NCBI GenBank assembly: GCA_949358305.1
Contig: OX442315.1
Coordinates: 34,250,427-34,314,426 of the forward strand
Reading direction: 5' to 3'
DNA length: 64,000 bases
From: Strigamia acuminata
Taxonomy: Eukaryota > Arthropoda > Chilopoda > Geophilomorpha > Linotaeniidae
Shown here one piece after another: positions 44,703 through 55,705 of this stretch. Position 1 is the first letter of the stretch, and each line of letters begins with the position of its first letter. The position numbers were made by a program, and so were the translations under genes. The notes under the pieces were generated by a model. It did not search any database. It was not told the origin of the DNA and saw only the letters and a program-made list of their open reading frames with translations.

Positions 44703-45325
44703 TGGATCCAAATTGACCAAAACGACTGAATTTAACATCTAAATTGAACAAAACGACTGAATTTAATATTTAAATTGAACAAAACGACTGAATTTAAGAT
44801 CTAAATTGAACAAAACGACTACAATAAGTGTCTAAATTGATCAAGAACACTAAAATAAATGTCTAAATTGATCAAGAACACTACAATAAGTGTCTAAATT
44901 GATCAAGAACACTACAATAAGTGTCTAAATTGATCAAGAACACTAAAATAAATGTCTAAATTGATCAAGAACACTAAAATAAGTGTCTAAATTGATCAAG
45001 AACACTACAATAAGTGTCTAAATTGATCAAGAACACTAAAATAAATGTCTAAATTGATCAAGAACAGTAAAATAAATGTCTAAATTGATCAAGAACACTA
45101 AAATAAATGTCTAAATTGATCAAGAACACTACAATAAGTGTCTAAATTGATCAAGAACACTAAAATAAATGTCTAAATTGATCAAGAACAGTAAAATAAA
45201 TGTCTAAATTGATCAAGAACACTAAAATAAATGTCTAAATTGATCAAGAACACTAAAATAAATGTCTAAATTGATCAAGAACACTAAAATAAATGTCTAA
45301 ATTGATCAAGAACACTAAAATAAAC
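44703..45325. repeat. Satellite-like array, 31-bp unit GTCTAAATTGATCAAGAACA
   Basis: About 20 head-to-tail units. The first three (44712-44810) are a diverged type with TTGAACAAAACGACTGAATT. The rest alternate between ACACTAAAATAAAT, ACACTACAATAAGT and ACAGTAAAATAAAT variants. A TGATCA palindrome occurs once per unit. The gradient from diverged units on the left to near-identical ones on the right suggests recent rightward expansion. Confidence 0.94.
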
Positions 45326-46152
45326 CGATTGAATTAAATATCTAACTCTAGGTTCTGTCAATAGAGCATTTACTGTAGTCAGAATTGAGTCATCTCTAAA
45401 TAAAACTGAATTTTAAAGCCACATAGCACATTTTTTTCTTTTAACACAAAGAAAAGAGTGGTGACAAATGTGATGTTGCAGTGCCATAACATCCACCATG
45501 TAAACAAAACGCTTTAGAAAGAAGAGAGAAAAGAAAATAGGACTGGCTGGTTAAAGTTCATGCATGTTTATTTCATGATAAGCTAATACGTGCAAGCATG
45601 TATTTTTCTAACCGTTGGCTTTTGTTATATCCGGTCGATTTCTTGTGTGGGAACAAGACATTACAGTAGACACGCCATTACACTTACCCCATCACATATT
45701 CTTGGGTGCATCTCACTTTAGAATGCAAAGTGTGTACGTACTGCATATCCACCAGAGGTCTGTCTGTAGAAGCGAGTAAACAGTTTTAAATTTGAATTGC
45801 TGTTTGCTTGAATACATTATTTAGTAAAAATATTTGTTGTTCTTAAGATTTGGAATAAACAACACCATAGAACCTTGTTGAATACTTTTTTTATTTCTTG
45901 TTTTCTATTTTACTTAAAGCAGTAACAGACTAACAGGTTTCTGATCCCATTCTCTTTACTTTCTTACTTTGCTTTTTGCCACCTGAAAACACAGACTGGG
46001 TTTTGCGAGTGCCACTCAATTCTAACGTACAGAGAGATATGTTTATTTTGCACTTGAAAAATAACCCGAGTGTGAACTTGGAAACGTGAACACGCATATA
46101 CAGTGGAATGGCAACGAGTGCTGGTGATCAAATGCCAGAGAATTGTGCGCAA
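45326..46152. other. No gene or repeat recognised
   Basis: A+T-rich sequence. The 62-codon minus frame at 45964 is unsupported. No partners seen. Confidence 0.5.
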
Positions 46153-47005
46153 AGGTCAAATGTGTTTGTATCGATCGAATATCCGTCAATATCAATGCAT
46201 TTGTGCCATTTTTTCATACAATTCTCATACAATTGGTAGCAGAGGGTGGTTTTTAGACCATTTAGATAGGTTTCTAGACCATTTTAGTGCGTTATCGGCC
46301 ATATTAGAGAGTTTGCGGGATGCATTTTTCCCTTACAGTAAAGACTATACGGTATAAAAATAGTGTAAGGGAAAAATGATAAATTAAGTTTTTGCGGGCT
46401 GCACTTTTCCCTTATCACTACACTATTTCAGCCAACTACTGACAGTTAGTAATTTTGAACCTAAAAATTCAATTTGGGGACGTAAATGTGCAAATTTCTG
46501 CATAAAATTCCCTTATTATGCCTATAAAGTATGGTTTTGTGCCTAAAATTTAATTTTGGGTCTCACTTATCATTCAATCTACATACCTATGACTGATGTG
46601 TTTGATCGGGACAACAAAATAATCGCTATTTGCAATGGACGGAGCTAACAATATAGTGTTCTCAATTGCGATTGGCTGCGCTATATTTTAATTTAGTGTT
46701 GAAAACGATACACTAAAGATTTTTCCCTTACGATATGGCACTAAAATAGTGTAACGTGGCACAAAATAAGGGAAAAATGCCTCCCGCAAACTCTCTATTG
46801 GGTTTGTATTCTGCATTATTTTCGTAGGTCAAATGTGTTTGTGTCGATCGAATATCCATCAATATCAATAAATTTGTGTCCTTTTCATACAATTCTCATA
46901 CAATTGGTAGCAGAGGGTGGGTTTTAGACCATTTAGACAGGTTTCTTGACCATTTTAGTGTATTATCGGCCATGGGTTTGTGTTCTGCATAATTTTCACT
47001 TAAAT
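46153..47005 (+). repeat. Tandem duplication of a 180-bp segment, one unit holding a MITE
   Basis: Unit 1 begins AGGTCAAATGTGTTTGT at 46153 and resumes after the MITE to about 46825. Unit 2 runs from 46826 to about 47005. Both hold ATACAATTGGTAGCAGAGGG and TTATCGGCCAT, then GGGTTTGT, TTCTGCAT. Unit 2 has no MITE, so insertion followed duplication, or the MITE was absent from the copied segment. Confidence 0.85.
46307..46795. mobile_element. TA-target MITE 'GAGAGTTTGCGGG', copy 3
   Basis: Ends GAGAGTTTGCGGGATGCATT and ATGCCTCCCGCAAACTCTC, flanked by TA (46305-46306, 46796-46797). Internally closest in wording to copy 2 at 31365 (both have CGTAAATGTGCAAATTTCTG preceded by GGGGA). Confidence 0.9.
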
Positions 47006-48300
47006 CACACGTGGATTTAGAGTATAAGCGAAATTACGCGTTAATTATTATTATTTTGTCTGTTTTCATATTTATTATCACTTATTTTCATGCAGTTTGA
47101 GCGTGTTTTATTTTTATGACCTTTATGCATCTTTTTCTTGTATTTAATGCCATTTTTGCGTAAATTGTTTATTTTCCCACTTGAAATTTGTCAATTTTGT
47201 AAAAATGTGCATTTTGGCGTGCAAACAAGTTCACTTTTTGTACCCCCAAGATGCCTGTGAAAGTTGTCGAAGATTTTACTGAAGCTACGTTGCATGTTTA
47301 CAGTTTGTATGTGTTTATCCGTGTGTGTCAGAGAGATGAGACTAGCGCGAAGGATTTTGTCTCTGTGTGAATATCGATTCATTGCATTACCATCCATTGC
47401 AGTGGGACTAAAAACTGAGTTGCTGTCGAGCTCCACTTGATCCAGCGCTTAGATCAGAGGCAGTTTGCGGCTTGTGAGTTTGTAATTCCCGTTTTTGCCA
47501 CCCCACGGCGCTGTGCCTAGTTCCAACAAAGACCGCAATTAACCTGCGTGGCGCTCATGTCATTAAAATCGATTTAGCTTGGGAATTTGGAAAGGCAGCT
47601 AATATTTCAATTGATCGTGAGTCGTCTTTAACACGTATTATTTTGTATGCACGTTGAAAATTTGCCTAGGCGAAAGTTCACATAACATGTCGGCTTTTTC
47701 TCATTCTCATCACATCTGTTGGCCTGAAGGTGATGTGCAGTTCTCTTGGGTGTCTCTTCTTCTCTTTCAATTATCCAGCAATTTGTCAGGAGATGGTGGA
47801 GACCAGCAAAAGGGTGTCTCCTAGCGAAATGATAATTGCCCACCCCCATACAGTAAACTAATCAGCCGCCAGCCCCCGTAAGAGGAAAAAGAAGTCATAA
47901 GGTTGTGAATGGGGTATAGAGAGAAAAGAGAGAAGAAAATAAATACATAAATAAACAATAGGAGCTAACAAGTTCCTTTGGGTCAGTCAACAGCTACAAG
48001 AAAGGGACAGAAATGAGTACTTTGGGGATAAGAAGTAATGATAGAGAAAGTAGGCTTAATGATGATAGAGGAAAATGTTTTCATTGCTCGGCTGATAGTG
48101 TTTAATTTGGCTGAGGTCAGATGCGACACGAGACAAAACAAAACTCGACCTTTAAGTTCACGACACAATAGTGAGGTCTCAAGTGATGGCTAGTATCAGT
48201 CCTGCTGAATATTGCGAATCGGTTTATTGCCAATCGTGTTTTGTCGTAAAGCGGAGTGCCGATGTATGGTTTTAAAGTGGACAGTTTACACCACTGAAAC
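47006..48300. other. No gene recognised
   Basis: A+T-rich with a slightly G+C-richer patch at 47400-47560. Frames at 47191 and 47628 (minus) are unsupported. Nothing else. Confidence 0.45.
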
Positions 48301-48458
48301 TGTTGGGATGTCCTATGATGTCATTTCTATGAAGCGCCCTCTAGCGCCTTATGTATAAATACGGTATTAAACTTTAAGGGAACCACTTCTGGTTTACCAC
48401 GTTAACGTTAACACCGTGTCCGTTATTCTCAACAACTTCAATTACCTTACATCCAACA
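48301..48458 (+). mobile_element. Solo LTR, family L3, 158 bp
   Basis: Starts TGTTGGGATGTCCTATGATG and ends CCTTACATCCAACA, with TGTTGG...CCAACA boundaries. It is flanked by a perfect 5-bp duplication, GAAAC (48296-48300 and 48459-48463). A TATAAATA-like box lies near 48353. A decayed fragment of the same family is at 15378-15482. No internal region. Confidence 0.83.
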
Positions 48459-48495
48459 GAAACTGATGACGATCAAGAGATCGAAAGGCAAAGGC

Positions 48496-48694
48496 TGTTG
48501 GAATTTACGGTCGGTCAATACCACCAGAGGTACGTTATGAAAATTAGGTGTGTGTGTGACGGACCAGCGGATGAGCCAATGAGGGCTGAGCGGTGTATTG
48601 TATTTTGCATGTATTTAAACCTTGATTGTTAGATGAATAAAGCACTTGTTATTTGTAAGCATCCTGGTTTGTTGCGTAGCATTTATTTCCAACA
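48496..48694 (+). mobile_element. Solo LTR, family L2, 199 bp
   Basis: Starts TGTTGGAATTTACGGTCGGT and ends TTATTTCCAACA. Perfect 5-bp duplication AAGGC (48491-48495 and 48695-48699). A TATTTAA box near 48612, AATAAA near 48637. Same family as 60641-60814. It lies 37 bp from the L3 LTR and is inserted separately. Confidence 0.9.
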
Positions 48695-49193
48695 AAGGCC
48701 GTTGGTAACAAAACTTAAACTCTTGAAATGAAATGGAAACGAAAATGTAAATAAAAATAAAAGTGATCATGTTTCTCGCTTCTTTCATTTTCTTTCATTT
48801 TCTTGTTTTTCTATTTTCTTTTTCGTATGTTCTTGAATTGATTGTAATTTTTTAATTTTTTTTTTTTATATTTTTGTTTTAGATTGCTTTTGTATTATTT
48901 TGAAGAAGATTACTATTTCAAATAACTGTTTGTTAGGGGCCTATTACATTAGACTTGGGAATAAACGTTTAATATTTTGTTTAGCAACATTTATGTCATT
49001 AATGCACAATTTAAATGTTCTCTTTAGAGATGATCGCATCGAAATAGAGGTTTTTGTAACCAGTTTTCTGGTAATGATGACATCTCTACGATGTGATATC
49101 ATCATTTGTTAGAGCCAATGAAATAGTTTCGACAATTGATAAGATCATCATTTTGTCAGCCAATGAAATTGCTTTCGCAAATAAGACGTTTAA
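48695..49193. other. No gene recognised
   Basis: Pyrimidine-rich repeats (TTTCATTTTC) near 48780-48810 and T runs near 48860. The 70-codon frame at 48900 is unsupported. Confidence 0.45.
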
Positions 49194-49313
49194 CCAATCA
49201 CCTTTTAGTTCTATTGGCCAATCACTTATTAGTCCTATTGGCCAATCATTTTTTTAGATCTATTGGCCAACCATTCTTTAGTGTTATTGGCCAATCATCT
49301 TTTAGCTCTATTG
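49194..49313. repeat. Array of ATTGGCCAAT palindromes
   Basis: Five imperfect 24-25 bp units of CTATTGGCCAATCACTTTTAG. Full or near-full ATTGGCCAAT palindromes start at 49213, 49237, 49262 (last base changed) and 49286. Each is two back-to-back CCAAT boxes. It may be a plain minisatellite or a cluster of NF-Y-type sites. Confidence 0.8.
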
Positions 49314-49340
49314 CAGATTGTGCGGTAATACTGAAAGTGT

Positions 49341-49347
49341 TGTTTGT

Positions 49348-49383
<36 letters not shown>

Positions 49384-49384
49384 A
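49341..49384. repeat. (ATTT)n microsatellite
   Basis: About ten uninterrupted TTTA units. Confidence 0.95.
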
Positions 49385-49739
49385 GAACACTCCGATGGAG
49401 TAAAATACAGGAGGCAAGTTATACATTTTTTTGGGCGTTAAGTAAAAAATTGTGGAGACGGTGGCGGTGGCGACAGTGACATTTGGCTGCGGAGCAATCG
49501 AAGATGGAATCCCGAACCTATGTAATTGTATAAAAGAAGTAGAGATGGCATTTGTAACTTATAGTGTGTAAAATTGAGTGGTTTTTCTCTTATTTAGTAA
49601 AGAAACACACATCAAATGTCAAATTAAGCGCGAAAGAACAGGATCAGGGATTTGTAGGATCAAACTTAGTTCTATTTTTTTGTTAACGAGAAATTTTTTG
49701 TTGACTGGAACTGGAAGTAGAATTTTAATTAGTTTTTAA
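49385..49739. other. No gene; GGTGGCGGTGGCG patch
   Basis: A short GGTGGCGGTGGCGACAGTG patch near 49459 is G+C-rich. Otherwise nothing recognisable. Confidence 0.45.
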
Positions 49740-49962
49740 GTGAAACTTTGGTGTATTTGCACCGCAGGAAATTGGGCAGGTTTGAGCACATTAGGAAATT
49801 ACATTGTATTGTTAGCAATACAGTGTAAGTTAAAAGGTATCATGCAGGAGCATTATGCTTAGACATTATGCAGCTTCCATAGTTTGCCCTAGCAACAGTT
49901 GATCAGGTTTGAACAATAAAGTATTTCCACTTCTGTTAGTGGAGTGGAAGAGGCAGGAGTTT
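49740..49962 (+). repeat. Dispersed repeat Y, copy 2
   Basis: Collinear with 32578-32785, as listed there. Includes ACATTGTATTGTTAGCAATA, TATGCAGCTTCCATAG, CCCTAGCAACAGTTG and ACAATAAAGTATTTCC. Extra bases around 49840-49870 repeat CATTATGC. Confidence 0.6.
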
Positions 49963-51731
49963 TTGTTTCAGGTTTAAATCTTGGTCTTTTATTTGATATC
50001 TTTGGGCAAGATTAAAAAAGAAACATTTCTGACTCGTCTTAATAAAAAATCAATCGATGAGTTTGCATTGGTGATGCTAATGGCATAATGATTGTTCTTG
50101 CTGATTAAAGATGTGGTGAGGTTATTACAGGAGGGCCTAGTTTTAACGGTGTTAGCTAAACACTAAATTCATATAAAATACATATTTTTTAAAAAAAATA
50201 CCACAATCGATATTTTACACACAAAAACCTCACTGCAAACAAAAACCTCAAAGAACAAAGAATGAAAAGCCAGGCAGAACAATAGAGCCAGAGAAACACA
50301 ACCTAACTGAAACAGAAAAACCCAAAATTCCAATCTAAACTTGATGTGCCCAATGGCTAAAGGGCAACCACAAGGTGTCAAGATGGATTTACCACCTCTG
50401 CATACACAAGCCTTAAGCAACAATTGTCTGCATTGCTGACATCCTGCAGTTTTAGCCAATGTTGGAATAACAACTGCAGCTGAGTATCCCTAATGCTTTA
50501 AACAGAAAAGACAAATAGGAGTTTGTCAATATGTCATCCATAATAATCAAGTTTTACATGTTGGTTTCCAATATTGAACTGTAACAGATGCACTCAATCC
50601 TCAAAAGACAGCTTACTTTACTGAAATAATTTCTTTAAACAGGATATGACAATATGAACAATAAGCACTTATGCACATAACCTACCCGACCGGGAGATAC
50701 CGGTATGGTGTTATGTTACATGTGATGTCGTGCATATGAATAGCGCCGCCATGCGTTACTGCGATATCGCGCGTTATGAAATATTTGACTTAAGATAACT
50801 AAGATAAGTTGTATAGTACTAATTTGATGGTGCTCTAGAACTTTGTAATTGGAAATTTTGCTGTATCTTAAACGGTTCAGAAGTTAGAAAATGAATGACC
50901 TTGAAAATAACCTTCAAGGTCAAATTTGATGACATCATTGGATTGCTCGCACCCAAATTCCTATACGATTCCTTCACCAAAGTTGGTCTAGATGCAATTG
51001 CTCAGGAAATACTTGGAGGGGACCAGACTTTTAGAACACACTGTATAGTTGTGTTACTTGGGAGAATTCACTTTTTTAATTATCACAACTTCCTTAAGGG
51101 ATTAAAAGCGTAATATATATTTTTTATGTTTACAAAAATTGTAAATTTTTATTTGAGAGTATAGCTCTGCTACAGGTTACTTCTGGTGTTATTGGTCTGC
51201 AGCGTGAGCAATATCAACCATAGAAGCAAAACCCGAGACAGAAAAAAGAAACTGACACATATACAATAGGAAAAAAACCATCAGACGTAAAAAGATTAAT
51301 GCACTCATTTAACACACATAGCACAGACCACATCATGGTTCAAAAGGCAATCATGAGGAAATTGGGAATTGGATTTACTGTCGTCTGGAACTGAAATCAG
51401 TACAATATATTTGAAATGTATCATACATCATGTGTGGAGAGAAACAATAGAGTTTAATTACTGCAGCTACAGTTCGCGCCTGATATCTTGATGCCAAATT
51501 CAAACTGCTCATCACATTCTGCGCATGCGTTTAACATGCTGATTGTCAAGCTTGTTGCACACAAAGGAAATAATGGAAAAAAAATTCGATACCATACTGT
51601 AAATTACTTTTGTTGATGAGTTTATTGTTGTTAATTCACTTTATTTTAGCATTATCAGGCCTAATATTAACGCTGTTAAACAACGAAGGGATCGCTGGAG
51701 AATGGGAAGCGCCGTATGAATTTAGCATCAA
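49963..51731. other. No gene recognised
   Basis: A 96-codon minus-strand frame (50169-50459) and a 72-codon plus frame (50895-51113) have no domain I recognise. The minus one starts with several cysteines and then a long hydrophobic stretch. CGGGAGATACCGGTATGG near 50691 and TGCGATATCGCGCG near 50760 are small near-palindromes. Confidence 0.4.
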
Positions 51732-52021
51732 GATAGCGGGCGCCAACTGGAGAAGCGCCTGGCGACAGGAGGCTCCGGACCAATGAAATTACAGACACAA
51801 ACCAGGAATGACTAATGCATGCTAACCATACCACGACTAAATAAGTGCCCGATTCCCCATCACATTAAAAATAAACAGTTAAGGTGAGGTTTGCAGGGGG
51901 GGCAATGGCCCCCCTTGTTAAGAAAAAACCCAAGAACATGCGAAAAACCAAGAAATAGCATTAGTCACTCTTGGCTGAAGAGCCCCCTGTCGCCAGGCGT
52001 TACTCCATGTTGGCGGCTCTA
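51732..52021 (+). mobile_element. Inverted-repeat element 'GCCTGGCGACAGG', copy 2
   Basis: The left arm GGCGCCAACTGGAGAAGCGC continues to CTGGCGACAGGAGGCTCC. The right arm reads GAGCCCCCTGTCGCCAGGCG then TTACTCCATGTTGGCGGCTC. Interior collinear with 29469-29731, including the inner pair CCAGGAATGACTAATGC / GCATTAGTCACTCTTGG. This copy has longer visible arms (about 40 bp). Confidence 0.8.
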
Positions 52022-52310
52022 TTTTTAAAACCACTCAATATGAAGTCACCTGCCTTCAATGCATTTGTTTAAATTATGAGTTTTCACACAGTTTAAGTAC
52101 TGTTGTAATATGGTTTAGCAGGAAATGTTAAAAGTTTGTGTGGAATAGATGCGAGCGGTAGAATTTGAAACTATTGATTTAAAGTGCAATTTGGTGATTT
52201 CAATGCACAGCATGAGGATTTATTTAATAACCGGAAACATCAGAAATGTTTTTCTACTTGACTAATTCATTAGGTTTTCTTTGCCTTTTCTTCAATTTAT
52301 TGCTCTCAAC

Positions 52311-52630
52311 CAGAGATCAGCATCGGGTACCCGTACCCGTAACCGTAACCGTACCCGTACCCGGGTAACGTTTACAGATCTCCCGCGACTAACGGTTATG
52401 CGTCGGCGATTTTCAATGGAAAAATGTCTAAATTCGGCATTTTCGACGGGAAAATGTCTAAATTCGACAATTTTCAATGAAAAAATTTCGAAAACCGACG
52501 ATTTTCTATGTAAAATGCGATTGGGAATGGGTACGGGTACGGGTAGGGTAGGGTATGGGTAAGAAATTTTAAGCGGGGACGGGTAACGGGCGGGTAACGG
52601 GTAGAACTTTTACGCCAATGCTGATCTCTG
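52311..52630. mobile_element. hAT-like MITE, 320 bp, with 8-bp duplication
   Basis: Inverted ends CAGAGATCAGCATCGGGTAC and, from the right, CAGAGATCAGCATTGGCGTA. Flanked by an exact 8-bp duplication, CTCTCAAC (52303-52310 and 52631-52638). A CAGAG-type terminus with an 8-bp duplication is the hAT signature. CCCGTA / TACGGG hexamers repeat inside each end, and four ATGTCTAAATTCG / TTTCAATG-type units lie in the middle. No transposase. Confidence 0.9.
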
Positions 52631-52994
52631 CTCTCAACACATTTAGTCTTGCTGTGTCTGTGTGTAATTTGATTAAATTTATTTTCTCCAATAATAATCA
52701 TAATAATAATGTAAATTGGGCTCTTCAATTAATCTTATCCACTTCCAAAAATCTATTTTTTTTTCCTTTAAAAACAGAAAAAGAAAAAAATTGTTTTCAT
52801 TCTTATGGCTTAAAGCAATTGGAGGAAAGCCAATTAGAATAAACTTGAGGTATGATTTGTTGCTGGTTGGTAAACAAAGATTTTAGATGAATCAAAACGA
52901 GAAAAAAAATCAATTATTTCTTGAAAAATCAATGTACCAAGTTTATTTCTATCGAGGTTTATATTGATTACCAATTATTAGCATTTAATTTTAT
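52631..52994. other. No gene recognised
   Basis: A+T-rich with (AAT)n-like text near 52690. Nothing else. Confidence 0.5.
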
Positions 52995-53384
52995 ATACCG
53001 CATTTTATCGATTAAGAGCCGCGGCCCTTATTCAAAACTGCCATTTTTTCAGCAATTACAATTATATTACAGCTTAGGCAATAAATGTTGTTAACTATAA
53101 GCTTGTCCAATTATTAAAATATTTCCTTGTAAACATTTATTGCCTCTTTATATAATTTATATTTTGCGTCATAACTTAGCAAAATATTCAATTTTGGTTT
53201 TTCGTTTGTTTCATTTGTTTACGGTAATGTAACAAATGAAGTCTGAACGTCGTATGTTCATCGTTCTTGAGGTTAAATACGAAAACAATACCATACTTTT
53301 GTAAAAATACGGTATTCTTGGTGTTTCAGCCGCGGCTACTATTCGAGGGCGAATCTTAATTGGTAAAATACTAAAATACGGTAG
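52995..53384 (+). mobile_element. Foldback element, copy C (with a further insertion)
   Basis: Left end ATACCGCATTTTATCGATTA, then GAGCCGCGGCCCTTATTC. Right end CTTAATTGGTAAAATACTAA, then AATACGGTAG, with an 8-bp internal stutter. Same orientation as copy A. Relative to copies A and B, about 135 bp are extra at 53062-53197, between two CAATT words. These extra bases contain GGCAATAAATGTTG and its inverse AACATTTATTGCC. Confidence 0.78.
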
Positions 53385-53799
53385 ATTATTTATTTTTTTT
53401 AAAATTTTTTATTTGGAATGAGATTTGTGTCTAGATTTGTCAAATTTTCAACTCATTTACTGGATGTCAAGAATTTCTGACGTTATAGCAGTCGATTCAT
53501 CCTATTGGTGATATTTGGCACTACAATAATACGTTTGTGCCCATTTCCTCTGCAGTGGCAGGAAATTCCCTTAGCAAGAAGTTCCCACAACTATGTGAAT
53601 TATGAAATGCATCAATTCCATCTGGCACAACTCAACTTCACAAAATGTGACATTTTATTTCTTGCATTTACCCCACTTTAATTTCTTTGTGGTCTTAGAG
53701 GCTTAAAACCAAGTTTGTTTTCTTGCATGACAAAATGCATTTTTCCTGAATTAAAGAGCTACTTACAATTTAACACAAACCAATCTTAGTATATGAAAC
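53385..53799. other. No gene recognised
   Basis: A+T-rich. No frame, repeat or inverted ends seen. Confidence 0.5.
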
Positions 53800-54063
53800 T
53801 GTTGTCAACAACAATATATATAATTTTAATTGTATTTTATAATAAAATACAGTTTTATGCTGTTTTTATTTCAACGTATGTGTTTGTTCAGTTTATTGGT
53901 TGCTTTGTCAGGAAAGCACACAATTTCCTAACAATAGTTAATCGATTGCAATGTCTGTACATCTAATGCAATTCTGGAGTTTTGATCTACTTTTATGTGT
54001 CACTACACAAGTGAAATGACTCGACCAATGGGAGAGAGGCCCAACTTGTAGCGAGCCAGAGTA
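53800..54063 (+). mobile_element. TACTC-family MITE, copy 7 (left end decayed)
   Basis: Interior AATCGATTGCAATGTCTGTA and CACTACACAAGTGAAATGAC match 9891-10316. The right end runs CTCGACCAATGGGAG ... GCCAGAGTA followed by TA. The left terminus cannot be placed exactly. Confidence 0.68.
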
Positions 54064-55705
54064 TAGCTGTAGGTTTCGATCTTGCAAACGTCAAGCGTCC
54101 ACATGGATGAGTAATAACCAGTCGTTTGACTAGTAAAGAATTAACTATGTTGTTTTAATTAGCTAGCAGGTCGAAAAGCTTTGAGGGTTATTTAGGAACA
54201 TGTTAAATTATTTTAACACATGACACAAACAAGTCTTCGACTTTTAATCATAGTGCTTTTGTCTGTCTGGAACCAAAATTAAACATAGTTCCTGTCCATG
54301 GGTCTCTGCATTATATATGAGATAATTATGAATATAGCTGAGCATTTGCTATTAATGAGTGCAATTTTATGCACAACTTAGAGAAGAATATCCCAAAACA
54401 CGTGCATAAACTTAAATTTGAAGACGAACATGAACAACACATGTACATTTTGTCTCTGAGATTCAGTTACAACAAAATTTCAAGGGGCCCATGTGTCTCA
54501 GGGCGGTTTAGTGTCTCGCAAGTTTATTTTAGGGCCCAAAAGGACATTACCATTATTTTAGATACTAAGGGCTTTAAAGTTTAATTTAATTTCTGACGTA
54601 TGGCCCATAAACTCTTTCTTTTCTACATTTTTTTTTGCAGCGCCAAGAGTTTATTCTTATTTTTTTTGCTGCCAGGGAACGAGAATCCCATTTTTTGTTC
54701 CCCATCCTGTCACCAGAATTTTTGTTTATGGCAATCCTATAAGACAGAGACACACTAAAGCGAAACATCTGTCGGAAATGTGTCCATTCATCTCACAACT
54801 CGTTTAAAAAGGGTTGCACCTTAGTGAATTATGCATGGACATCGACAAGGAAATGTGGAAAAGCTAGGCCGAATAACCCCTTGCGCGAGATGCGCGACCC
54901 CCTTTAGTTTTGTTTGTTCGCTTTCGCCAGCGCCGTTTGCTCGCACGAGGTTGAAGCTTTTCCCCACGGGCCGCAACCATCAAATTAACCGGCTACTGCC
55001 GGGTCATCTCCCACAACCTAGTGGCGATAAGCGAGCGGTGCGAGTCTGCTGGCAGGCGCTTTATGCTGTCACCTCGCGGTGAGGTGCGACTGTCGATGCA
55101 AGCACGAGTGGGGTCACGGGTAAGAAAAGTGCGGATTTGTTAGTGGGAAACCAGCTGGGAGAATATCTCAATTACACACGCCTATGCGCGAGTTTAATTA
55201 AGTCTGGAGATCCAAACGCAGAAATGTGAGCTTTGTGTGGCCTGGGTTGGGTTGCCATGGCGACTGGGTTGGCCAAGTCAGTAATCAGTGGGGCTAATTA
55301 CATCGTTCTGGTCAGTTGATAAAGGAAACTGATGGAATGATGTTTCTGTTAGGTCGAGAAATCAATGAACCGTGGATGGAGTGGAGTTGGTTGGGGCTTT
55401 TAATTGAGAGTTGTTGGTTTTGTTGTGCGAGTGGGGATCAATGTGGGCCTGTTTAAGATGACTTTTGCCTGTAAATCGATTGCTTTTAATGATTGTTGCA
55501 GGAGATTAGATTCAATAACCTTTTTTTTTGATGATTTTTTTTTTCAGTGCTGGCGCCATATTGTTTTATCCCAGTGCATTCGAAAAGTCATTTGCGCTAA
55601 ACGACCATTGCAACTGGTAGTGTATATGTCGAGGAAAACAACCCAGTTTTCGAGTTTGAAAATAAATTTTTGTGTAAATTTCAGTGTAAATTCAAGTGTA
55701 AATAA
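54064..55705. other. No confirmed gene; G+C-richer stretch at 54830-55150
   Basis: An 83-codon frame (54831-55082) lies in a CpG-containing stretch (GCGCGAGATGCGCGACC, CACCTCGCGGTGAGGTGCG). The last is a perfect CACCTCGCGGTG palindrome near 55068. Its translation is not recognisable. This is the most plausible promoter or first-exon candidate by composition, together with 18830-19340, but there is no direct evidence. Confidence 0.3.

Noticed and set aside
44703-45325. CRISPR-like array of regular 31-bp repeats
   Set aside because: Units are head-to-tail with no spacers, and the window is eukaryotic.
50169-50459. Cysteine-rich membrane protein gene on the minus strand
   Set aside because: No recognisable domain, no signal for splicing or start context, and no partner. 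The composition is explained by the local CAAA/AAAC-rich sequence.
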